64,000 nucleotides of DNA from an uncultured Prevotella sp. (GCA_900315695.1 ONAE01000009.1:1-64000), one strand, 5' to 3'; positions 16,272 through 25,954 are shown, counted from the first letter of the stretch. Notes: a model not told the origin generated them from the letters alone. Made by a program: numbers and translations.

Positions 16272-17198
16272 TCAGTCTTTTATTTTATCGATAATGTTCA
16301 TCACGCGCTCCAGTTCATCCTCATTATTGAATGGGATGCTGATCTTTCCTTTACTCTGTGGCGAGCATGTCATCTGCACCTTCACCTTGAAGAGCTCCGA
16401 CAGACGGTCTCTGAGGATGCTGAACTCCAGTGGCAGCTGATGCACCCCTACGGTTTTCTTCGCCTGCTGCATGTTCTCGCCGTTCTTGATGAGCTGCACC
16501 AGCTCCTCCACCTTTCTCACGGAGTAGTTGTTGCGCTGGATTTCCTTAAACAGCTTCAGCTGCTGCGACGGACTGTCGATGGCGAGCAGCGAACGGGCAT
16601 GTCCCATGTCGATATCCTTATTCTTCAGGGCCATCTGTATCTGCGCAGGCAACTTCAACAGACGCATGTAGTTAGTCACCGAGGTACGGCTCTTTCCCAC
16701 ACGCGACGAGATCTTCTCCTGTGTCATACCCGTGGCCTCAGCCAGATGCTGGTAGGCCAGTGCGATCTCGATGGCATTCAGGTCCTCACGCTGGATATTC
16801 TCCACGAGAGCCATCTCCATCGCGTTGTCATCCTCCACCGTACGGATATAGGCAGGAATGGAGGTCAGACCGGCTATTTGTGAGGCACGCCAACGGCGCT
16901 CTCCAGCAATGATCTGATATTTCCCGTCGGGCATCTGACGGACAGTGATGGGGGTCACGAGACCGATCTCACGGATACTGGCAGCCAGTTCCTGAAGGGC
17001 AGCCTCATCAAACTCCCGTCGGGGCTGGTTCGGGTTAGCCTCAATCATACCGAGGTGCACCTCGTTCAGATTCGAGCTACCCTGCGTCTGCACATCATGG
17101 GTGTCGATCAGGGCATCCAGTCCGAGCCCTTTGCCCCCACCGAGATTATCTAAGCCGCGTCCAAGCACATTACGGTCATATTTCTTTTTTACAGCCAT
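16272..17198 (-). CDS. parB: Chromosome partitioning protein ParB
   Basis: 308 residues: an N-terminal ParB/Srx CTPase domain with NPNQPRREFDE and the GERRWRAS motif, an HTH DNA-binding domain (TGMTQEKISSRVGKSRTSVT) and a C-terminal dimerisation region. ParB loads on parS sites near the origin and organises segregation with ParA, encoded 11 bp upstream. I did not find a clear 16-bp parS palindrome in the window. Confidence 0.95.
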   Translation of the reverse strand: MAVKKKYDRNVLGRGLDNLGGGKGLGLDALIDTHDVQTQGSSNLNEVHLGMIEANPNQPRREFDEAALQELAASIREIGLVTPITVRQMPDGKYQIIAGERRWRASQIAGLTSIPAYIRTVEDDNAMEMALVENIQREDLNAIEIALAYQHLAEATGMTQEKISSRVGKSRTSVTNYMRLLKLPAQIQMALKNKDIDMGHARSLLAIDSPSQQLKLFKEIQRNNYSVRKVEELVQLIKNGENMQQAKKTVGVHQLPLEFSILRDRLSELFKVKVQMTCSPQSKGKISIPFNNEDELERVMNIIDKIKD

Positions 17199-17209
17199 AT
17201 TATAGTTGT

Positions 17210-17983
17210 CTATTTGTTCTTGTCGTTCTTGGAGATGATTTCCTTTGCCAGTGCCAGGTGGTTCTTTGCACCGGTAGAGTCGGCATCGTAGAGAATCACA
17301 GGCAGGCCGTGACTGGGACTCTCAGAGAGCTTCACGTTACGCTGGATGACTGTCTTGAACACCAATTCCTGGAAATGACGCTTCACCTCGTCGTAGATCT
17401 GGTTGGCCAGACGCAGACGAGAGTCGTACATCGTCAACAGGAAACCTTCAATCTCCAACAGAGGGTTCAGTTTATTCTTGATGATCTTGATGGTGTTCAG
17501 CAACTTGCTGATACCCTCAAGTGCAAAATACTCACACTGCACAGGAATAATCACAGAGTTGGCAGCCGTCAAGGCATTCACGGTGATGAGTCCCAGCGAC
17601 GGAGAACAGTCGATCAGGATATAGTCATACTCCTTTTGGACTGGTTCCAACAGACGTTTGATCACCTTCTCACGCTCATTCAGGTTCAGCATCTCTATCT
17701 CTGCACCCACCAAGTCGATATGACTGGGGATGATGTCAAGTCCATCGATATCAGTCGTATAGATGGCCTCATGCACGTCGGTATTGTTGATGATGCACTC
17801 GTAAAGCGAGCACTCCACTTCCGTGATATCGACACCCAAACCGCTGGAGGCATTGGCCTGCGGATCAGCATCGACCACGAGGACGGTCTTTTCCAGCGTA
17901 GCCAACGAGGCGGCCAGATTAATGGTCGTCGTCGTCTTACCTACACCGCCCTTTTGGTTTGCCAAAGCAATAATCTTACCCAT
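17210..17983 (-). CDS. parA: Chromosome partitioning ATPase ParA/Soj
   Basis: 257 residues with the deviant Walker A KGGVGKTT near the N-terminus, VDADPQANASSGLG, and the Walker B strand YDYILIDCSPSLG. The short form without an N-terminal HTH is the chromosomal Soj type. It drives separation of ParB-bound origins. It heads the parA-parB-DUF5683-transglycosylase run and is divergent from surE. Confidence 0.96.
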   Translation of the reverse strand: MGKIIALANQKGGVGKTTTTINLAASLATLEKTVLVVDADPQANASSGLGVDITEVECSLYECIINNTDVHEAIYTTDIDGLDIIPSHIDLVGAEIEMLNLNEREKVIKRLLEPVQKEYDYILIDCSPSLGLITVNALTAANSVIIPVQCEYFALEGISKLLNTIKIIKNKLNPLLEIEGFLLTMYDSRLRLANQIYDEVKRHFQELVFKTVIQRNVKLSESPSHGLPVILYDADSTGAKNHLALAKEIISKNDKNK

Positions 17984-18013
17984 TTATTCTTGATTTAAAA
18001 ACAAATTTGTGTG

Positions 18014-18021
18014 CAAAGTTA
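18014..18021 (-). promoter_or_regulatory. -7 element of the parA operon
   Basis: Minus-strand TAACTTTG, 31 bp upstream of the parA ATG. No clear -33 box. Confidence 0.55.
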
Positions 18022-18064
18022 CAAAATAATTAAGAATTAATAATTATGAATTAAGAGATTTTTG

Positions 18065-18072
18065 TAACTTTG
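18065..18072 (+). promoter_or_regulatory. -7 element of surE
   Basis: TAACTTTG, 22 bp upstream of the surE ATG; it lies back to back with the parA promoter. Confidence 0.55.
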
Positions 18073-18093
18073 CAGCCAAATCAATGATATTTT

Positions 18094-18861
18094 ATGGAAA
18101 TTAAACGACCGCTATTGCTTATTTCCAATGATGACGGCTATGCAGCCAAGGGGCTACGAGAGCTTGTGAGTATAGTATCCGCCTATGGCGATGTCATCGT
18201 CTGCGCCCCTGAATCGGCTCGTAGCGGATTCTCCTGCGCCTTCTCTGCCACCACGCCATTGCGACTCCAGCTGCGCGAGCAGCGCCCGGGTGTCGAGGTA
18301 TGGTCGTGCAACGGCACCCCTGTCGATTGTGTGAAGATGGCCTTAGCAGAACTCTGTCCGCGCCGTCCCGACATGGTGATCGGTGGCATCAACCACGGCG
18401 ACAACGCCTCAGTGAACGTACATTACAGTGGTACGATGGGAGTCACCATCGAGGGCTGCATGAAATATATCCCTTCGGTGGCCTTCTCACTCTGCGACCA
18501 TACCGAAGACGCCGACTTCGAACCCTTACGTCCGTATATCCAGACAATCACGCAGCGGGTGCTGACAGACGGACTGCCCCTAGGCGTGTGCCTGAACGTG
18601 AATTTCCCCAATGTGCCTGTCTATCAGGGCGTGAAAGTGTGCCGTATGGCCAAAGGCACCTGGGGCAACGAGGTGACACGCTGTCATCACCCCCGTGGTT
18701 ACGACTACTGGTGGATGGTGGGCAGTTACACCAATGATGAGCCTGAGGCCGATGACACCGACAACTGGGCCCTGAGTCACGGATATGTGGCCATCACACC
18801 CACTCAGATCGATGTCACCGCCTATCAAGCCCTTGACCTTATCAAAAGCTGGCACCTATGA
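18094..18861 (+). CDS. surE: 5'-nucleotidase SurE
   Basis: 255 residues of the SurE phosphatase family. Metal-binding LISNDDGYAAKGL lies at the N-terminus, with the conserved CAPESARSGFSCAF and NHGDNASVNVHYSGTMG following. It dephosphorylates nucleoside monophosphates and is linked to stationary-phase survival. The stop codon overlaps the lpxB start by 4 bp (ATGA), so the two are coupled. Confidence 0.95.
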   Translation: MEIKRPLLLISNDDGYAAKGLRELVSIVSAYGDVIVCAPESARSGFSCAFSATTPLRLQLREQRPGVEVWSCNGTPVDCVKMALAELCPRRPDMVIGGINHGDNASVNVHYSGTMGVTIEGCMKYIPSVAFSLCDHTEDADFEPLRPYIQTITQRVLTDGLPLGVCLNVNFPNVPVYQGVKVCRMAKGTWGNEVTRCHHPRGYDYWWMVGSYTNDEPEADDTDNWALSHGYVAITPTQIDVTAYQALDLIKSWHL

Positions 18862-19988
18862 AGTATTACCTGATAGCAGGAGAAGCATCCGGCGACTTAC
18901 ATGCCTCACGGCTGATTGCCGCCTTACGACAGACTGATGCCCAAGCTGAGTTCCGTTGTTTCGGAGGCGACCTGATGGCTGCAGAGGGTGCCACATTGGT
19001 GAAGCACTACCGCGAACTGGCCTATATGGGGTTCATCCCTGTGCTGCTGCATCTGCGTACTATTTTAAGAAACATGCGCCAATGTAAGGAGGATATCGCC
19101 GCCTGGCACCCTGACGTCGTGATTCTCGTGGATTATCCAGGCTTTAACCTCAGCATCGCCAAATATGTGAAGGCACAGGGCATCTGTCCTGTGTATTATT
19201 ATATCTCTCCGAAGATCTGGGCCTGGAAGGAATACCGCATCAAACAGATTCGCCGCGATGTGGATGAGCTGTTCTCGATCCTTCCCTTCGAGGTTCCTTT
19301 CTTTGAGGAGAAGCACCATTACCCCATCCATTATGTGGGCAACCCCACGAAAAACGAGGTTGAGGAGTTTCTGTCCACCCATCCTCGTCCCAGTGGGACC
19401 GGTGACCACAAGCCTGTCATCGCCCTACTCGCCGGTTCAAGGAAACAGGAGATCAAAGACAATCTGCCAGCGATGCTCGCTGCCGTGAAAGGCATGGAGA
19501 CGACCTACCGCATCGTACTCGCAGGTGCACCTGCTATCGAAGCCGATTACTACCGGCAGTTTACGAAGGATCATGACGTTGAGGTGGTCTATAACCAAAC
19601 CTACCAACTGCTGTCTGAGGCGCATGCTGCCCTCGTCACCAGTGGTACCGCCACCCTTGAGACCGCCCTCTTCGACGTACCTCAGGTTGTGTGTTATGAG
19701 ACACCACTGCCTTGGCTGATCGGTCGTCTGCGCAAACTGATACTCCAAGTGAAGTATATCTCATTAGTGAACCTCGTAGCCGACCGAGAGGTCGTGCGTG
19801 AGCTGGTGGCCGACACGTTTAGCGTCGAGAACATCCGTTCTGAACTCAACAAGATCATCGACGGTCCGGCCCGTGAGAGCATGCTCTCCGGCTACAAGGA
19901 GGTGCGCCGTCGCTTAGGCGACCAGTGTGCCCCCGAACAAACAGCCCAGATCATATATACATTATTAAATAACCACTATTTTAATTAA
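18858..19988 (+). CDS. lpxB: Lipid-A-disaccharide synthase LpxB
   Basis: 376 residues of glycosyltransferase family 19. The N-terminal motif IAGEASGDLHASRLI is typical, followed by VDYPGFNLSIAKY and YYISPKIWAWKEYRI. The C-terminal half has LLAGSRKQEI and VTSGTATLETALFDVPQVV. It joins UDP-diacylglucosamine and lipid X in lipid A synthesis on the inner membrane. Co-transcription with surE is likely. Confidence 0.96.
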   Translation: MKYYLIAGEASGDLHASRLIAALRQTDAQAEFRCFGGDLMAAEGATLVKHYRELAYMGFIPVLLHLRTILRNMRQCKEDIAAWHPDVVILVDYPGFNLSIAKYVKAQGICPVYYYISPKIWAWKEYRIKQIRRDVDELFSILPFEVPFFEEKHHYPIHYVGNPTKNEVEEFLSTHPRPSGTGDHKPVIALLAGSRKQEIKDNLPAMLAAVKGMETTYRIVLAGAPAIEADYYRQFTKDHDVEVVYNQTYQLLSEAHAALVTSGTATLETALFDVPQVVCYETPLPWLIGRLRKLILQVKYISLVNLVADREVVRELVADTFSVENIRSELNKIIDGPARESMLSGYKEVRRRLGDQCAPEQTAQIIYTLLNNHYFN

Positions 19989-20000
19989 CATTTAAAAAAC

Positions 20001-20741
20001 ATGAGAAAACTAATTCTTTTTGGTGTGATGGCCCTGATGGGGCTCACCATGCAGGCACAGAACATCCAACTTCATTATGACTTCGGACGTAGCATCTATT
20101 CAGAACAGTTGGGTGGTCCCCAGGACGACAATGTTAGCCGCCGCGCGAAAGTAACGTTGACCTTGGAGCAGTTTAAGGCTGACAACTTGGGCTCTTGGTT
20201 CTACTTTGTTGATGTCGATTTCAGCAGCAAGTTCGTAGAGGGTGCCTATGCGGAGATTTCCCGTGAGTTCAATCTCGGCAAACAGTCACCCTTTGCCGCC
20301 CATATCGAGTACAACGGCGGTCTGAACCGTTTTGGCAGTTTCCAGCAGGCAGCATTGGCCGGTTTCGCCTACAACGGACACAGCGAGGATTTCTCGAAGA
20401 CGTGGTCGGTACAGCTGATGTATAAGCAATACTTCAAGAGCTACGAGTACACACGTTCTTATCCCGGTGTCCAGCTGACAGGTGTGTGGGGCATCAACTT
20501 TGCCAACAACAAATGCCGTTTCGACGGTTTCATCGACTTCTGGCGTGGCGAGAACTGGCGTGCAGGTCACGAGGGACATGGCATGCTCGTTATCCTCACC
20601 GAACCGCAGTTCTGGTATAATTTCACCAATCACTTCTCTGTTGGTACTGAGGTGGAGATCAGCAACAACTTCATCTACAACGTTGTGGATGACAAGTCGT
20701 TCTTCATTAACCCGACGCTGGCCGTTAAATGGAACTTCTAG
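20001..20741 (+). CDS. DUF5020 family outer-membrane protein
   Basis: 246 residues with a signal peptide ending in MQAQ and alternating beta-strands ending in an aromatic residue (AVKWNF), as in outer-membrane barrels. The region NIQLHYDFGRSIYSEQLG matches DUF5020, which has a Tsx-like channel fold. The ligand is unknown. It follows lpxB by 12 bp and may be on the same transcript. Confidence 0.8.
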   Translation: MRKLILFGVMALMGLTMQAQNIQLHYDFGRSIYSEQLGGPQDDNVSRRAKVTLTLEQFKADNLGSWFYFVDVDFSSKFVEGAYAEISREFNLGKQSPFAAHIEYNGGLNRFGSFQQAALAGFAYNGHSEDFSKTWSVQLMYKQYFKSYEYTRSYPGVQLTGVWGINFANNKCRFDGFIDFWRGENWRAGHEGHGMLVILTEPQFWYNFTNHFSVGTEVEISNNFIYNVVDDKSFFINPTLAVKWNF

Positions 20742-20828
20742 TATTTTTATTGTGAGAGATAATTGCCTTCAAAGATAGGGTTAACACTGTTTAACGTAGA
20801 CAGGGTCACTTATGTTAACAACATATTG

Positions 20829-20836
20829 TATATTTG
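20829..20836 (+). promoter_or_regulatory. -7 element of dsbD (TATATTTG)
   Basis: Exact TAnnTTTG match, 8 bp before an ATG at 20845 and 23 bp before the ATG at 20860. It argues against any upstream start for dsbD. Confidence 0.65.
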
Positions 20837-20859
20837 TAGCCAAAATGAAACAAGACACT

Positions 20860-22884
20860 ATGAAGAAGTATCTGTTCATCCTTTGGACGATAGTGATGAC
20901 TGTCACTGTTAATGCCCAGATTATGAATCCTGTGCACTTCACCTCTGAGTTGAAGACGGGGGAAGGTGCAGAGGCAGAGATCGTGTTTCATGCCACCATC
21001 GACAACGGCTGGCATGTCTATTCTACTGATCTGGGCGATGACGGTCCCATCGAGGCCACCTTCAATGTGGTGAAGATGGATGGGGCAGAACCCGTAGGGA
21101 AGCTGATACCGAAGGGTAAGGAAATCAAGAAGATGGATAAGCTTTTTGACTTAGAGCTGAAGTTCTTCGAGAACGAAGCCACCTTCGTACAGAAAATCCG
21201 ATTCACCAAACCCGATTATGAGATCGACTGCTATCTGGAATATGGTGCCTGCAGCGACGCCAGTTGTCTGCCTCCGTCGGAAGTGGCGCTGAAACAGAAG
21301 GGCAAGAGTCCGATTGTGACAACTGCGCCAAAACCAGAGGACCCCGTTCAGCGTGAAAAGCCAGAAGAGACACCGATCGCAGCGGCTGATACCACTCAGA
21401 CAACGCCCTTGGCAACGCCTATGGAGACGACTGACGACCTGTGGGCGCCTGTCGTCGATGAACTACGTTCGTTGGGTTCTGGTGAGGATCTGGCGAACCA
21501 GTCGCTGTGGTGGCTCTTGCTGATGGGATTCGTGGCTGGTCTTTTGGCTGTGTGCATGCCCTGCATCTGGCCAATCATTCCCATGACCGTGAGCTTCTTC
21601 CTGAAACGTTCTAAAAACGACAAACAGAGAGGCATCCGCGATGCCTTTACCTACGGTCTGTCGATCATCGTGATCTATCTCGCTCTGGGCTTGCTCGTCA
21701 CCGCTCTTTTCGGTAGTGACACCCTCAATGCGATGTCCACGAATGCTGTCTTCAACGTGTTCCTCTTCCTGTTGCTTGTCATATTCGCCTTGAGCTTCTT
21801 CGGATGGTTTGAGATCAAACTGCCTGACAGTTGGGCCAACAAGGTGGATGCCAAAGCCTCAGAGACCAGTGGCTTAGTCAGTATCTTCCTGATGGCATTC
21901 ACGCTGGTGCTCGTGTCGTTCTCATGCACAGGTCCGATTGTGGGTATGCTGTTGGTACAGACCACAACCACTGGCAACTGGCTCGCCCCTGCGATGGGAA
22001 TGTTCGGTTTTGCTTTGGCGCTGGCCCTACCCTTTACGCTGTTTGCCACGTTCCCCTCATGGTTGAAGTCGGCACCGAAGTCTGGCTCGTGGATGACCAC
22101 CTTGAAGATCGTTTTGGGATTCATCGAGTTGGCATTTGCCTTTAAGTTCCTGTCTGTGGCCGACCTCGCCTATGGCTGGCATATCCTCGACCGTGAGGTG
22201 TTCCTCTCTATCTGGATCATGATTTTCGCCCTGTTGGGCGCTTACCTCGTAGGCTGGCTGAAATTCCAGGTGGATGAGATCGGCGGTGAACTGAACAAGC
22301 CGATGCCTGTGCTCTGTATCATGGGTGGACTGGCATCGCTGGCTTTCGCCGTATATATGGTGCCGGGCTTGTGGGGCGCTCCATGTAAGGCCGTCAGTGC
22401 CTTTGCGCCCCCGATGAGCACGCAAGATTTCAATCTCAACCCCAAGATTGTAGAGGCCGAATATCACGACTACGAGTCGGGGATGGCTGTGGCACGTGCC
22501 CAGGGCAAACCGGTCTTCATCGACTTCACGGGCTACGGTTGTGTGAACTGTCGTAAGATGGAGGCCGCCGTATGGGCTGATGCCCGCGTGGCCGACAAGC
22601 TGAGAAACGACTATGTGTTGATCTCGCTCTATGTAGATGACAAGACGCCGCTGAAAGAGCCAATGGTGGTGACCGATGAGCAAGGCCGTCAGAAGACCTT
22701 ACGTACCGTTGGCGCCAAGTGGAGCTATCTGCAAAGCCATAAGTTCGGTGCCAATGCCCAACCCTTCTATGTGGCACTTGACCCCACCACTGGCAAACCA
22801 CTCACAGGCAGTCGCGGTTTCAATGAGGATGTCCAGGCCTACATGGACTTCCTGAACCAAGGACTTCGAAACTTCGGGAAATAG
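20860..22884 (+). CDS. dsbD: Thiol:disulfide interchange protein DsbD
   Basis: About 674 residues. A signal peptide is followed by a periplasmic N-domain with the Cys pair in YGACSDASCLPP and an acidic/Pro linker. Eight or so membrane segments carry the paired Cys (CMPCIWPIIPMTVSFF and FSCTGPIVGML). The C-terminal thioredoxin domain has Cys-Val-Asn-Cys in DFTGYGCVNCRKME. It carries electrons from cytosolic thioredoxin to the periplasm. The thioredoxin reductase gene trxB lies about 600 bp downstream, a functional match. I chose ATG 20860 because the earlier frame overlaps the promoter; ATG 20845 is the alternative. Confidence 0.93.
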   Translation: MKKYLFILWTIVMTVTVNAQIMNPVHFTSELKTGEGAEAEIVFHATIDNGWHVYSTDLGDDGPIEATFNVVKMDGAEPVGKLIPKGKEIKKMDKLFDLELKFFENEATFVQKIRFTKPDYEIDCYLEYGACSDASCLPPSEVALKQKGKSPIVTTAPKPEDPVQREKPEETPIAAADTTQTTPLATPMETTDDLWAPVVDELRSLGSGEDLANQSLWWLLLMGFVAGLLAVCMPCIWPIIPMTVSFFLKRSKNDKQRGIRDAFTYGLSIIVIYLALGLLVTALFGSDTLNAMSTNAVFNVFLFLLLVIFALSFFGWFEIKLPDSWANKVDAKASETSGLVSIFLMAFTLVLVSFSCTGPIVGMLLVQTTTTGNWLAPAMGMFGFALALALPFTLFATFPSWLKSAPKSGSWMTTLKIVLGFIELAFAFKFLSVADLAYGWHILDREVFLSIWIMIFALLGAYLVGWLKFQVDEIGGELNKPMPVLCIMGGLASLAFAVYMVPGLWGAPCKAVSAFAPPMSTQDFNLNPKIVEAEYHDYESGMAVARAQGKPVFIDFTGYGCVNCRKMEAAVWADARVADKLRNDYVLISLYVDDKTPLKEPMVVTDEQGRQKTLRTVGAKWSYLQSHKFGANAQPFYVALDPTTGKPLTGSRGFNEDVQAYMDFLNQGLRNFGK

Positions 22885-22928
22885 GTTTTGCTATTGTTAG
22901 TTTTTCTCACGCAGAATTTTCGATTTCT

Positions 22929-23341
22929 CTATACATTCCTACATTTTCTAAGTAACCTACTGATTGTAAGTTGCTTAGGGAATGTATAGTGCTTATATTT
23001 CAACAATCGTCTATACATTCAGAGAGGATAGAAGGTATGTTTTCGGCTCATTCAGCCGTCATCTACGACATAAAGATGACATTGTTTCATAGGTATAGTA
23101 GTAATGGAAACACTTTGTTTCCGCTAGAGAAACAAAGTGTTTCATCGTAGGAAACAAATTGTTTCCATACTCGAAACTATCGAAAAACAAGTTGACAAAC
23201 AGCAAGTTAAATCACATTTTTATTTGAAAAAGCCTTTATTTTTCTCAGATAATGTATAGCTGCATAGATTTATGTAAGCTCTATACATTCATTAAAAGAT
23301 TATTTATCAGAAGGTTACAAAGAAAATGTAGGAATGTATAG
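22929..23341. repeat. Gene-free repeat block with 21-bp inverted ends
   Basis: A perfect 21-bp inverted repeat bounds the block (22929-22949 and 23321-23341, outer part CTATACATTCC). The core AATGTATAG or its complement recurs inside near 22981, 23011, 23250 and 23281. Two copies share the longer GGAATGTATAGTGCTT (22979 and 23331). Several pairs can fold into hairpins. No coding frame is convincing. It fills the 604-base gap between dsbD and trxB. A non-autonomous mobile element or a degraded regulatory region are the options; no target duplication is visible. Confidence 0.55.
23107..23166. repeat. GAAACA hairpin and palindrome
   Basis: Inside the repeat block, GAAACACTTTGTTTC (23107-23121) and GAAACAAAGTGTTTC (23129-23143) form a perfect 15-bp stem with a 7-nt loop. 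A near-palindrome, GGAAACAAATTGTTTCC, follows at 23150-23166. No T-run follows the stem. Confidence 0.7.
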
Positions 23342-23429
23342 TGCTTTTAAATTTTCTTGTTGAGAAATTGTTACTTGCAATCACATCCTATCACATCCTT
23401 GCTTGTTGTACTTAAAAATCTATAATATA

Positions 23430-23461
23430 TTTGGTGTTTTACGTGCTAATTTGTAAATTTG
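23430..23461 (+). promoter_or_regulatory. Consensus promoter of trxB
   Basis: TTTG (23430-23433), a 20-bp spacer and TAAATTTG (23454-23461), 27 bp before the ATG. Confidence 0.75.
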
Positions 23462-23488
23462 CAGCAAACAACGTAAAATAGACAGTTT

Positions 23489-24421
23489 ATGGAACAGACT
23501 AAATGTTTGATTATCGGCAGCGGGCCTGCGGGCTATACGGCTGCCATCTATGCCGGACGTGCCAACCTCTGTCCTATCGAGTACTGCGGCATGCAGCCTG
23601 GCGGTCAGCTCACACAGACCACAGAGGTAGAGAACTTCCCCGGCTATCCGCAGGGTGTGGATGCCAACCAGATGATGATGGAGATCCGTGAACAGGCAGA
23701 GCGCTTTGGTGCCGACATCCGCGATGGTGAGATTGTGAAGGTGGACTTCTCAAAGTCTCCTTATGTCTGCACCACTGATGAGGGGAAGGAGATTGCCGCA
23801 GAGACGGTAATCATCGCCACAGGCTCGTCAGCCAAGTACCTGGGACTCGACGATGAGCGAAAATACAACGGACAGGGGGTGAGTGCCTGTGCGACCTGCG
23901 ACGGTTTCTTCTACCGTAAGAAGACGGTGGCGGTGGTAGGCGGTGGTGATACAGCCTGTGAGGATGCCCTTTATCTGGCAGGACTCGCCAAGAAGGTGTA
24001 TCTGATTGTGAGGAAACCTTATCTGCGTGCCTCACAGGTGATGCAGCAGCGTGTGATGGAACGGGAGAACATCGAGATATTGTTTGAGCACAACACACTG
24101 GGTCTCTTCGGAGAGAACGGTGTGGAGGGTGCCCATCTGGTGAAACGGAAAGGGGAGCCCGACGAGGAGCTGGTGGACATTGCCATCGACGGCTTCTTCC
24201 TGGCTATCGGTCATACACCGAATACCGCCATCTTCAAGGAATGGCTCGACACCGATGAAGTGGGCTATCTGAAGAATATCAACGGGACACCTGCCACCAA
24301 GATCCCAGGGGTGTTTGTGGCTGGCGACTGTGCCGACCCTGTATTCCGTCAGGCGATTGTGGCTGCCGGCAGCGGTTGTCAGGCTGCCATCTTGGCAGAG
24401 CGCTATCTGTTAGGTCGCTAA
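23489..24421 (+). CDS. trxB: Thioredoxin reductase TrxB
   Basis: 310 residues of the low-molecular-weight thioredoxin reductase family. The FAD-binding GSGPAG is at 10-15, the redox pair Cys134/Cys137 in CATCDGF, the NADPH-binding VVGGGDTA near 149-156, and the C-terminal FAD motif GVFVAGDCADP. It reduces thioredoxin with NADPH in the cytosol. A consensus promoter gives it its own transcript. Confidence 0.97.
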   Translation: MEQTKCLIIGSGPAGYTAAIYAGRANLCPIEYCGMQPGGQLTQTTEVENFPGYPQGVDANQMMMEIREQAERFGADIRDGEIVKVDFSKSPYVCTTDEGKEIAAETVIIATGSSAKYLGLDDERKYNGQGVSACATCDGFFYRKKTVAVVGGGDTACEDALYLAGLAKKVYLIVRKPYLRASQVMQQRVMERENIEILFEHNTLGLFGENGVEGAHLVKRKGEPDEELVDIAIDGFFLAIGHTPNTAIFKEWLDTDEVGYLKNINGTPATKIPGVFVAGDCADPVFRQAIVAAGSGCQAAILAERYLLGR

Positions 24422-24428
24422 AGGCGAC

Positions 24429-25211
24429 TTAACGGGTGGTGTTGGTGAGACCGTGGTCAATCACCATCTGGCGCATGTTCTTCAGCAGGTCGCTGGCAAA
24501 GATGAAGTCAGTGAGTTTCTGGTCATCGGAGCCCATGATCATGCTGCTCTCGCCCTGCCACTCTTTCTCACCTTCATAGATAAAGATGATGTTCTCACCG
24601 ATACCCATGACAGAATTCATGTCGTGGGTATTAATGATAGTGGTCATCTTAAACTCCTTCGTGATGCTCTGCAACAGGTCGTCAATGACCAGTGAGGTCT
24701 TAGGGTCAAGGCCAGAGTTAGGTTCATCGCAGAAGAGGTATTTGGGATTCAGGGATATGGCACGGGCAATAGCGACACGTTTCTGCATACCACCGGAGAT
24801 CTCACCAGGGTATTTCTCGTCAGCCCCTTTCAGATTGACACGGTCGAGACATTCCTGAGCCCGATGGATGCGCTCGCGGAGCGTCATCGTAGAGAACATA
24901 TCAAGGGGGAACATCACATTCTCAAGCACTGTCATCGAGTCGAAGAGAGCAGCACTCTGGAAGATCATTCCCATCTCTCGGCGCATGAGCACCTTCTCAC
25001 GTTTCGACATCTTCACAAAATCACGTCCGTCGTAAAGCACCTGTCCGCTGGTCGGTTCGAGCAGTCCCACGAGGTTCTTCATCAGCACGGTCTTTCCCGA
25101 GCCGCTCTGACCGATGATGAGGTTGGTCTTTCCATCCTCGAAAACGGTGTTGATGTTCCGCAGCACTTCACGGTCTTCAAAACTCTTGTATAGGTTCTTG
25201 ACTTCAATCAT
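24429..25211 (-). CDS. mlaF: Mla-type ABC transporter ATPase MlaF
   Basis: 260 residues with Walker A GQSGSGKT, signature EISGGMQKRVAIARA and Walker B YLFCDEPNSGLDP. The C-terminus matches MlaF-type ATPases of retrograde phospholipid transport between outer and inner membranes. It overlaps the permease gene by 4 bp. The MCE substrate-binding subunit (MlaD) that normally completes the complex is not in the adjacent sequence, because trxB follows convergently. Confidence 0.88.
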   Translation of the reverse strand: MIEVKNLYKSFEDREVLRNINTVFEDGKTNLIIGQSGSGKTVLMKNLVGLLEPTSGQVLYDGRDFVKMSKREKVLMRREMGMIFQSAALFDSMTVLENVMFPLDMFSTMTLRERIHRAQECLDRVNLKGADEKYPGEISGGMQKRVAIARAISLNPKYLFCDEPNSGLDPKTSLVIDDLLQSITKEFKMTTIINTHDMNSVMGIGENIIFIYEGEKEWQGESSMIMGSDDQKLTDFIFASDLLKNMRQMVIDHGLTNTTR

Positions 25212-25954
25212 GACAGTAGCTGGGTTAAGAAGACATCACTGAAAAGGATAAGCGCACTGGAGGATACCACTGCATTCGTACTGGCTTTACCTACATCGAC
25301 GGATCCACCCTCTACGGTATAACCGAAGAAGGCTGGGACGCTGGAGATGATAAAGGCAAAGAAGAGGCTCTTGATGATCGACATCCATACAAACCAAGAA
25401 TTGAAGTTATGCTGGAGACCGAGTGTGAGATCGTCGGGGGCCATGATATGTCCGAGATAAGCGGTGGCGTAGGCACCTACAATGCCCATCGCAGAAGAGA
25501 AGATGACGAGGAAGGGCATGATGGTGATCATCCCCATGATCTTCGGCAGGATGAGGTAGCTGGCCGAGTTGATACCCATGATTTCCAGGGCATCGATCTG
25601 CTGGGTGACGCGCATCGTGCCGATCTCGGAAGCGATATTAGAGCCCACCTTACCAGCCAGAATGAGACACATGATGGAACTGGAGAACTCGAGGAGCATA
25701 ATCTCGCGGGTGGTATAGCCACTCACCCAACGGGGCATCCACGGACTCTGGATGTTAAGCTTCATCTGGATGCAGATGACCGCACCGATGAAGAATGAGA
25801 TCAGCAGGACGATGCCGATAGAATCGACGCCGAGCTGTGCCATCTCCTTCACATATTGCTTGAAGAACATGCGGAAACGTTCGGGGCGCGCCAAGGCGCG
25901 CTTCATCAACAGCGTATATCGACCAGTGGTGGTCAACCATTTCTCTATGAGCAT
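25208..25954 (-). CDS. mlaE: Mla-type ABC permease MlaE
   Basis: 248 residues of the MlaE/YrbE permease family, with several membrane segments and the conserved stretch VGSNIASEIGTMRVTQQIDA before the coupling helix (EIMGINSASYLILPKI). It forms the inner-membrane channel of the phospholipid transporter with the ATPase encoded downstream. It is the first gene of the pair and is divergent from lptB. Confidence 0.9.
   Translation of the reverse strand: MLIEKWLTTTGRYTLLMKRALARPERFRMFFKQYVKEMAQLGVDSIGIVLLISFFIGAVICIQMKLNIQSPWMPRWVSGYTTREIMLLEFSSSIMCLILAGKVGSNIASEIGTMRVTQQIDALEIMGINSASYLILPKIMGMITIMPFLVIFSSAMGIVGAYATAYLGHIMAPDDLTLGLQHNFNSWFVWMSIIKSLFFAFIISSVPAFFGYTVEGGSVDVGKASTNAVVSSSALILFSDVFLTQLLS

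Noticed and set aside
22929..23341. CRISPR array
   Set aside because: Repeats are short, occur in both orientations and have irregular spacing; no cas genes are nearby.
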